Below, piece after piece: positions 58,171 to 64,000 of a stretch of 64,000 nucleotides of DNA. A program made the position numbers and the translations under genes. The notes under the pieces are model-generated. The model was not told where the DNA came from, did no database searches, and worked only from the letters and a program-made list of their open reading frames with translations. This DNA is from Micrococcaceae bacterium Sec5.1 (GTDB lineage Bacteria > Actinomycetota > Actinomycetes > Actinomycetales > Micrococcaceae): contig CP143430.1 in assembly GCA_039636795.1 (NCBI GenBank), forward strand, positions 4,030,001 to 4,094,000, given 5' to 3'. Within the stretch, counting starts at the first letter, position 1; each line of letters opens with the position of its first letter.

Positions 58171-59151
58171 ATGAGTCACGCGCACCCCGAGAACTGGCCA
58201 GTACTGCTCGTCACCGGCGCCCTCGATCCCGAACTCCTGAAGGACTTCAGGACCCTCGCGGCGGCCGCCGAGGAATCGGACGGCAACCCTCCCCTGTCCG
58301 AACAGACACTGGTGATGCTGCGTGGCGCCGATGCCGGGGATCACTCTGTCTTGTCGCTTGCCCTTTACGCCCCGGATGAGGATTCAGATCCGGCCACTGG
58401 AGAAGATCTGGCGGGAATCGCCGTCGTCGTTGAAGCGCCCGGCCCGTCAGGAACAACGGGTGTCCTTGAACTGGCTGTCCACCCGAGCTACCGCAATCAG
58501 GGCGTGGCGGGCCGCCTGCTGGAGGCGCTGGAGGGCAAACGCGGTTTTGACGGGTTATGCGCTTGGTCCCATGGCAACCATGAGGGCGCGGCGGAGCTGG
58601 CCACGCGCTTCGGCTACGGTCCTGTGCGGGAACTGTGGAAAATGCGGCTGATGTCCTCCACGTCCGCACTGCCCGACGTCGGTCTTCCGAACGGAGTCTC
58701 ACTGCGCACCTTCGTGCCGGGACAGGACGAGGAAGCCTGGCTGACGGCCAACCGCGCGGCATTCTCGCATCATCCCGAGCAGGGTTCGATGACACGGGCC
58801 GATCTTGAGGCCCGCAAGGCCGAAGATTGGTTTGATCCGGCAGGCTTCCTTCTGGCCGTCAATGATGAAGGCGAACTGCTGGGGTACCACTGGACCAAGG
58901 TTCACCCACGCCAGGGACCGCATCCCGCCATCGGCGAGGTTTACGTGGTGGGCGTCACGCCCGAAGCGCAGGGCCTGGGCTTGGGCAAGGCACTCACCGT
59001 GGCCGGAATCAGGTATCTGCAGGACAAGGACCTGCACGCCGTCATGCTCTATGTCGATGCCGACAACAAGGCCGCCGTGTCCCTATATCAGAAGCTTGGC
59101 TTCGTCCGCTGGGACACCGATGTGATGTATGGACCTTTAACCAAGAATTAA
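58171..59151 (+). CDS. mshD: Mycothiol synthase
   Basis: 326 residues, two tandem GNAT domains. MshD acetylates Cys-GlcN-Ins in the last step of mycothiol synthesis. The N-terminal domain has AVHPSYRNQGVAGRLLEALE and the active C-terminal domain VGVTPEAQGLGLGKALTVAG plus VDADNKAAVSLYQKLGF. Family-typical HPRQGPHPAIGEVYVVG precedes it. Its place after glnR matches other actinobacteria. Confirms a mycothiol-using organism. Confidence 0.93.
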   Translation: MSHAHPENWPVLLVTGALDPELLKDFRTLAAAAEESDGNPPLSEQTLVMLRGADAGDHSVLSLALYAPDEDSDPATGEDLAGIAVVVEAPGPSGTTGVLELAVHPSYRNQGVAGRLLEALEGKRGFDGLCAWSHGNHEGAAELATRFGYGPVRELWKMRLMSSTSALPDVGLPNGVSLRTFVPGQDEEAWLTANRAAFSHHPEQGSMTRADLEARKAEDWFDPAGFLLAVNDEGELLGYHWTKVHPRQGPHPAIGEVYVVGVTPEAQGLGLGKALTVAGIRYLQDKDLHAVMLYVDADNKAAVSLYQKLGFVRWDTDVMYGPLTKN

Positions 59152-59187
59152 CCTCAGCATCCCGCTGCAAGGAAAGCCCGGGACTTC

Positions 59188-59217
59188 TTGGATTCGGGCA
59201 CTGGAATTGCTTGTAAT
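59188..59217 (+). promoter_or_regulatory. Candidate ppk promoter
   Basis: TTGGAT (59188-59193), 18-bp spacer, TGTAAT (59212-59217), giving a leader of about 33 nt. The -10 matches five of six consensus positions. Confidence 0.5.
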
Positions 59218-59256
59218 GTGGGAGGAAACCCCAGTCCTGAGCTTAGGAGAACCCCC

Positions 59257-61506
59257 ATGCAGCCGGACCCCGTCGGCACCGCCGGATCCACTTCGAAGGG
59301 CGCCACATTGCCCCCACGCTTCGGATCATCGGAAGTCCCGGCCTCACGAGCCACCCAGGACCGCATTGACATCCCGGAATTTGCGCCGAGCCTGGAACCC
59401 GAAGGCGACATCTCGCCTGACCGTTTCCTGGATCGTGAGCTCAGCTGGCTGGCATTCAACTCCCGCGTTTTGGAGCTCGCAGAGGATCCGGACCTCTTCC
59501 TCCTGGAACGCGTGAATTTCCTGTCGATCTTTGCCTCCAACCTCGACGAATTCTTCATGGTCCGCGTTGCCGGTTTGAAGCGGCGCATCGCCACCGGACT
59601 TGCTGTTCCCTCCCCCGCGGGCCTGAGCCCCATCGAGGTTCTGGAGCAGATCGGCGAGGAGGCACACAAGCTACAGGAACGCCACGCGCGTGTCTTCGCC
59701 GAGCAGATCCGTCCTGCCTTGGCCTACGAGCACATCCACATCATGCATTGGAATGAATTGGATGAAGATGCCCGTCACCGCATCAGCATCATGTTCCAAG
59801 AGAAGGTCTTCCCGATCCTGACGCCCCTCGCCGTGGATCCCGCGCACCCCTTCCCCTACATTTCCGGCCTCTCGCTGAACCTTGCGGTGATTGTCAGCAA
59901 CCCCATCAGCGACAAAGAACTCTTCGCCCGTGTGAAGGTTCCGGACCAGCTGCCCCGCCTGATCTCCGTTGATGGACCACGCGCAGGTGCCATTCCTGGC
60001 CGCGTTGCCCGCTTCATCGCGTTGGAAGAAGTCATCGCAGTCCACCTGGACAAGCTCTTCCCCGGCATGGAAGTCCTTGAGCACCACACCTTCCGCGTCA
60101 CCCGCAACGAGGACCTCGAGGTAGAAGAAGACGACGCCGAGAACCTCCTCCAGGCGTTGGAGAAGGAACTCCTGCGCCGCCGTTTCGGTCCTCCTGTGCG
60201 CCTCGAAGTCACCACGGACATCAACCCGAACATCAAGGCTCTGCTTATCCGGGAACTCGGCGTGGAAGAGTCCGAGGTTTACTCCGTACCCGCACCCCTG
60301 GACCTCCGTGGTCTCTCTGCGATCAGCGCCATTGACCGCCCCGATCTCCACTACCCCAAGCATGTTCCGCACACGTCCCGGTATCTCAACGAATCCGAAA
60401 CGTCCAAGGCGGCCAACGTGTTTGCCGCCATGCGCCGCCGCGACATCCTGCTCCACCACCCGTACGACTCGTTCTCCACCTCGGTTCAGGCATTCCTGGA
60501 GCAAGCGGCGGCGGACCCCAAGGTCCAGGCCATCAAGCAGACCCTGTACAGGACGTCCGGTGACTCCCCGATCGTTGACGCCTTGATCGACGCCGCAGAG
60601 GCTGGCAAGCAGGTTCTGGCGCTGGTGGAGATCAAGGCTCGCTTTGATGAGCAGGCAAACATCTCCTGGGCCCGGAAGCTGGAACAGGCTGGCGTGCACG
60701 TTGTGTACGGCATTGTGGGCCTGAAGACCCACTGCAAGTTGTCCCTGGTGGTCCGGCAGGAAGTGGATGGCCTGCGCCGCTATTGCCACATCGGTACGGG
60801 CAACTACCACCCCCGGACGGCCCGCTACTACGAGGACCTCGGCTTGCTCACCGCCAACGAGCAAGTGGGCGAAGACCTGTCCAAGCTGTTCAACCAGCTC
60901 TCCGGATACGCGCCGAAGTCCACGTTCAAACGCCTGCTCGTGGCGCCGCGTTCCGTACGTGCCGGCCTGATCGAAAGGATCGAAGCGGAGATCCGCAACG
61001 CCCGCGCCGGCGTTCCTGCCCGTGTCCAGATCAAGGTCAATTCCATGGTGGACGAAGCCATCATCGACGCCCTCTACCGCGCCTCACAGGCCGGCGTGAG
61101 GGTGGACGTGGTGGTCCGTGGGATCTGCTCCCTCCGGCCCGGCGTACCTGGCCTGAGCGAAAACATCACGGTCCGCTCCATCCTCGGCCGATTCCTGGAA
61201 CACTCCCGCGTCTTTGCTTTTGCCAACGGTGGGGATCCCGTGGTGTACATCGGATCCGCAGACATGATGCACCGCAACCTGGACCGACGTGTTGAGGCAC
61301 TCGTCCAGTTGGCCAGCAAGGAAGACACCGCAACCGTGGTGGACCTCATGAACCGTTACGTGGACGACGCAACCGCGAGTTGGCACTTGGACAACCAAGG
61401 TCACTGGACCAGGCACCACCTTGACGAGGAAGGAAAGCCCCTGCTGGACATGCAGTCCTGGCTCCTTGCTTCCCGGTCACGCCAGCGTGCAGCGGCCCGG
61501 CGGTAA
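59257..61506 (+). CDS. ppk: Polyphosphate kinase 1
   Basis: 749 residues; polymerises the gamma-phosphate of ATP into polyphosphate, reversibly. The PPK1 domains are all present: the N domain starting [20 protein letters not shown], a head domain, and two phospholipase-D-like C domains. The autophosphorylated His492 sits in [10 protein letters not shown], followed by [11 protein letters not shown]. The first ~45 residues are a non-conserved extension. ATG at 59257 with TTAGGAGA upstream. The Nudix/phosphatase gene follows after 9 bp, so the two form an operon. Confidence 0.97.
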   Translation: MQPDPVGTAGSTSKGATLPPRFGSSEVPASRATQDRIDIPEFAPSLEPEGDISPDRFLDRELSWLAFNSRVLELAEDPDLFLLERVNFLSIFASNLDEFFMVRVAGLKRRIATGLAVPSPAGLSPIEVLEQIGEEAHKLQERHARVFAEQIRPALAYEHIHIMHWNELDEDARHRISIMFQEKVFPILTPLAVDPAHPFPYISGLSLNLAVIVSNPISDKELFARVKVPDQLPRLISVDGPRAGAIPGRVARFIALEEVIAVHLDKLFPGMEVLEHHTFRVTRNEDLEVEEDDAENLLQALEKELLRRRFGPPVRLEVTTDINPNIKALLIRELGVEESEVYSVPAPLDLRGLSAISAIDRPDLHYPKHVPHTSRYLNESETSKAANVFAAMRRRDILLHHPYDSFSTSVQAFLEQAAADPKVQAIKQTLYRTSGDSPIVDALIDAAEAGKQVLALVEIKARFDEQANISWARKLEQAGVHVVYGIVGLKTHCKLSLVVRQEVDGLRRYCHIGTGNYHPRTARYYEDLGLLTANEQVGEDLSKLFNQLSGYAPKSTFKRLLVAPRSVRAGLIERIEAEIRNARAGVPARVQIKVNSMVDEAIIDALYRASQAGVRVDVVVRGICSLRPGVPGLSENITVRSILGRFLEHSRVFAFANGGDPVVYIGSADMMHRNLDRRVEALVQLASKEDTATVVDLMNRYVDDATASWHLDNQGHWTRHHLDEEGKPLLDMQSWLLASRSRQRAAARR

Positions 61507-61515
61507 GGGAACGAG

Positions 61516-62484
61516 TTGAAAAGCGATACCCCCGTGGCGGATCAGACGGACCACCCCGGTGAACGGGTGGCCGTTGTTGCGGCCGGTGCCATTCCTTGGC
61601 GGATTCAAAAGGGCGCCCTTGAGGTGCTCCTGATCCACAGGCCCCGCTACGACGATTGGTCCTGGCCCAAAGGAAAGCTCGACGACGGCGAAACAGTTCC
61701 GCAGTGTGCCGTCCGTGAAGTGCATGAAGAGATCGGCCTTAACAGTTCGCTCGGCGTGCCGTTGCCACCCATTCACTACCACGTCAGTGCTGGCCTGAAA
61801 GTTGTGCACTACTGGGCCATGCGGGTCAACGGCGAACAGCTTCGACCCGACGGCAAGGAAGTAGACAGCGTCATGTGGTGCAGCCCGGACAGGGCTGCAT
61901 CCTTCCTCAGCAACCCCACGGATGTGGAGCCCCTCGAGTACCTCGAGAAGGCCCACATCCGGGGCGAACTCGATACGTGGCCGCTCGTACTGATCCGCCA
62001 TGCAAAGGCAAAGCCCAGGTCCTCATGGACCAAGGCTGAAGGGGAACGTCCGCTGGCCGCCACCGGGCAACGCCAGGCCGCGGCCGTCCAGCGCCTGTTG
62101 GAAGTGTGGAAGCCGCAACGGATAGTTACCAGCCCGTGGACCCGATGCGTAGCAACCATTGCCCCCTACGCAAAGGCAAGCGGAGCGAAGGTAAAGCTGG
62201 TTGAAGCCCTCACTGAGCACAACCACAACCGGTCACCCAGGAAAACTGCCGCCACGGTGGAGGCCCTGTTCGATAAGCAGGTGCCAATCGCTCTTTGCAC
62301 GCATCGCCCGGCGTTGCCCACCGTGTTGAACCAATTAGGCCAGCACATGTCCGCGGCTTTGCGGGGCTTGCTGCCAACGTCCGATCCGTTCCTTTCTCCG
62401 GGCGAGGTCATCGTCTGCCACGTGGCCCGTGGCTCTGAGCGGAAGATTGTGTCCGTGGAACAGGTCAAGCCTTTTGACGACTAG
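61516..62484 (+). CDS. Nudix hydrolase fused to a histidine phosphatase (MutT1-like)
   Basis: 322 residues. The N-terminal Nudix domain (residues ~17-145) carries a complete Nudix box at about 53-75 (GKLDDGE, then REVHEEIG). The C-terminal histidine-phosphatase domain starts at LIRHAKA (catalytic His162) with a downstream THRPALP. This fusion corresponds to mycobacterial MutT1, which acts on 8-oxo-dGTP and on diadenosine polyphosphates. The start is TTG at 61516 with AAGGGA upstream; a GTG at 61534 is the alternative. Co-transcribed with ppk, linking nucleotide sanitation and polyphosphate metabolism. Confidence 0.93.
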   Translation: MKSDTPVADQTDHPGERVAVVAAGAIPWRIQKGALEVLLIHRPRYDDWSWPKGKLDDGETVPQCAVREVHEEIGLNSSLGVPLPPIHYHVSAGLKVVHYWAMRVNGEQLRPDGKEVDSVMWCSPDRAASFLSNPTDVEPLEYLEKAHIRGELDTWPLVLIRHAKAKPRSSWTKAEGERPLAATGQRQAAAVQRLLEVWKPQRIVTSPWTRCVATIAPYAKASGAKVKLVEALTEHNHNRSPRKTAATVEALFDKQVPIALCTHRPALPTVLNQLGQHMSAALRGLLPTSDPFLSPGEVIVCHVARGSERKIVSVEQVKPFDD

Positions 62485-62572
62485 CCACGAACAGACGTCG
62501 CGCCGGGATCGGTGACGAGACACTCATCGATCTACTGAGGGCCCGCATGGTCGAAACCAGTAAGCTGGACTC

Positions 62573-63376
62573 GTGAGCATCCCCACCCCGTATGAAGACC
62601 TCCTGCGCGACGTCATGGCCAACGGCACGCACAAGTCGGACCGCACCGGAACCGGAACGCGAAGCGTCTTCGGCCGCCAATTGCGCTTCGACCTCAGCGA
62701 AAGCTTCCCGCTCATCACCACCAAGCGGGTCCACTTCAAATCCGTGGCAGTGGAGCTCCTGTGGTTCCTTCGCGGCGATTCGAACGTGAAGTGGATGCAG
62801 GACCAAGGCGTTTCCATCTGGGACGAATGGGCGGATGCGGACGGCGAACTCGGCCCCGTGTACGGTGTGCAGTGGCGCAGCTGGCCCACGCCCGACGGTG
62901 GGCACATCGACCAAATCTCCGAGCTCATGGCCAATCTGGCTGCCAACCCGGATTCCCGGCGACACATCGTCTCCGCCTGGAACGTGGCCGAGCTCAAGGA
63001 CATGGCGCTGCCGCCCTGCCACGCGTTCTTTCAGTTCTACGTAGCCGACGGCAAGTTGTCCTGCCAGCTGTACCAGCGCTCTGCGGACACCTTCCTCGGG
63101 GTCCCCTTCAACATCGCCTCCTACGCTTTGCTGACATGCATGGTCGCACAACAATTGGGTCTTCAGCCCGGGGAGTTCGTCTGGACGGGCGGCGACGTCC
63201 ATATTTACGACAACCACGTGGAGCAGGTCACCGAGCAGCTCGCCCGTGAACCGTACGAGTATCCGCAGCTGAAAATCCTGCGCAAGCCGGACTCCATCTT
63301 CGACTACACGCTGGATGACTTTGAAGTTGTTGGCTATCGGCACCACCCCACCATCAAGGCGCCGATCGCGGTATGA
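62573..63376 (+). CDS. thyA: Thymidylate synthase
   Basis: 267 residues; methylates dUMP to dTMP using methylene-tetrahydrofolate. The catalytic Cys149 is in [12 protein letters not shown]. The N-terminal [31 protein letters not shown] and the C-terminal PTIKAPIAV are diagnostic. The start is GTG. It overlaps folA by 4 bp (ATGA), coupling synthesis with recycling of the dihydrofolate product. Confidence 0.98.
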   Translation: MSIPTPYEDLLRDVMANGTHKSDRTGTGTRSVFGRQLRFDLSESFPLITTKRVHFKSVAVELLWFLRGDSNVKWMQDQGVSIWDEWADADGELGPVYGVQWRSWPTPDGGHIDQISELMANLAANPDSRRHIVSAWNVAELKDMALPPCHAFFQFYVADGKLSCQLYQRSADTFLGVPFNIASYALLTCMVAQQLGLQPGEFVWTGGDVHIYDNHVEQVTEQLAREPYEYPQLKILRKPDSIFDYTLDDFEVVGYRHHPTIKAPIAV

Positions 63377-63972
63377 GCACTCCTCCATCCGACGCTCCTT
63401 CCCAGCTTCCCGGCGTCATCTTCACCCAGGAAACCGCGGCCAAAATGACCGGCATCGGCATGATCTGGGCCCAGACCACATCCGGTGTGATTGGCAAGGA
63501 CGGCTCCATGCCGTGGCACCTCCCCGAGGACCTCAAGCACTTCAGCCAGCTGACCACGGGACACCCCGTCATCATGGGCCGCAAGACCTGGGAATCGTTC
63601 CCGGACAAGTACCGGCCTCTGCCCGGGCGCACCAACATTGTGGTGACCCGCCACCCGGAGTGGGCTTCTACGCCTGAGGCCGAGGGCGCCGTCGTGGTTT
63701 CCTCGCTGGACGCAGCCTTGCTGGAATCCCAGTTCGCACCCGGTGGCCAGAAGGTTTGGATCATCGGCGGCGGCCAGATTTTTGAACAGTCGATGGGGAT
63801 TGCCAACGTTGCCGTCGTCACCATCATCGACGCCGACCTCGACGGCGATACGTTCGCGCCTGAACTCGGCGACGACTGGACCTTTGATACTGCCGCGCCC
63901 GCCGAGGGCTGGCTGACGGCCAAGAACGGCACACAATACCGGTTCACCACGTGGCGCCGGACGGAAAGCTAG
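63373..63972 (+). CDS. folA: Dihydrofolate reductase
   Basis: 199 residues; reduces dihydrofolate to tetrahydrofolate with NADPH, regenerating the cofactor used by Thy[21 protein letters not shown] contains the catalytic region, with the active-site acid in LPEDLKHF, then [12 protein letters not shown] and [11 protein letters not shown]. About 25 extra N-terminal residues precede the core; an internal ATG (MTGIGMIWA, residue 25) could be a start but the overlap with thyA supports the first ATG. Confidence 0.97.
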   Translation: MSTPPSDAPSQLPGVIFTQETAAKMTGIGMIWAQTTSGVIGKDGSMPWHLPEDLKHFSQLTTGHPVIMGRKTWESFPDKYRPLPGRTNIVVTRHPEWASTPEAEGAVVVSSLDAALLESQFAPGGQKVWIIGGGQIFEQSMGIANVAVVTIIDADLDGDTFAPELGDDWTFDTAAPAEGWLTAKNGTQYRFTTWRRTES

Positions 63973-63982
63973 GAACGCCTGC

Positions 63983-64000
63983 ATGCTGAAGAAACCCGAA
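63983..64000 (+). CDS. Start of a further gene (cut by window edge)
   Basis: ATG at 63983 followed by CTGAAGAAACCCGAA (MLKKPE...), 10 bp after the folA stop in the same orientation. The upstream AGGAACG could serve as ribosome-binding site. Only six codons are visible, so no product can be named. Confidence 0.4.

Overview
The window is a chromosomal segment of a high-GC Gram-positive bacterium, best matched to Arthrobacter/Paenarthrobacter (Micrococcaceae, Actinomycetota). The support is a mycothiol synthase gene beside glnR, an orphan GlnR regulator, TAnnnT-type -10 boxes, many GTG/TTG starts, and the acidic N-terminal extension on NusG. The assignment comes from reading the proteins, not from a database search.

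From the left, a glycosyltransferase (cut by the edge) is translationally coupled to a KAS III-like enzyme, and both lie behind the adk terminator. Then comes the main ribosomal protein cluster on the minus strand, in transcription order rpsJ-rplC-rplD-rplW-rplB-rpsS-rplV-rpsC-rplP-rpmC-rpsQ, then rplN-rplX-rplE-rpsH-rplF-rplR-rpsE-rpmD-rplO, then secY-adk. Terminator-like hairpins split this into sub-operons, and no S14 gene lies between rplE and rpsH. At 13.4-19.9 kb three accessory genes separate the S10 operon from the str operon: a GH1 beta-glucosidase, a 41-residue membrane protein and a 1441-residue polytopic membrane protein. The str operon (rpsL-rpsG-fusA-tuf) and rpoB-rpoC follow, all on the minus strand.

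Between rpoB and rplJ-rplL are a plus-strand thiolase, a YbaK-type deacylase and an IS30-family element that has split an intergenic palindrome. Two tandem double-domain GNAT genes sit between rplJ and rplA. The rplA-rplK-nusG-secE block ends at tRNA-Trp, followed by an aspartate aminotransferase.

From 44 to 48.8 kb is a Lia/Psp-like envelope-stress module: a LuxR-type response regulator and PspC-domain kinase on one strand, and a PspC/LiaF-like membrane protein, a small membrane protein and a minimal PspC protein diverging from them. Then come pfkA with a GNAT gene, a PadR-regulated DHA2-type exporter with a visible operator, a YgfZ-ankyrin pair, a flavodoxin-like reductase, a nitrobindin-like protein and two membrane proteins.

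The right end is core metabolism on the plus strand: glnR (nitrogen control), mshD (mycothiol), ppk (polyphosphate), a Nudix/histidine-phosphatase fusion (nucleotide sanitation), thyA and folA (thymidylate), plus the first codons of a further gene. There is no CRISPR array, rRNA or prophage. The one clear mobile element is the IS30 copy.
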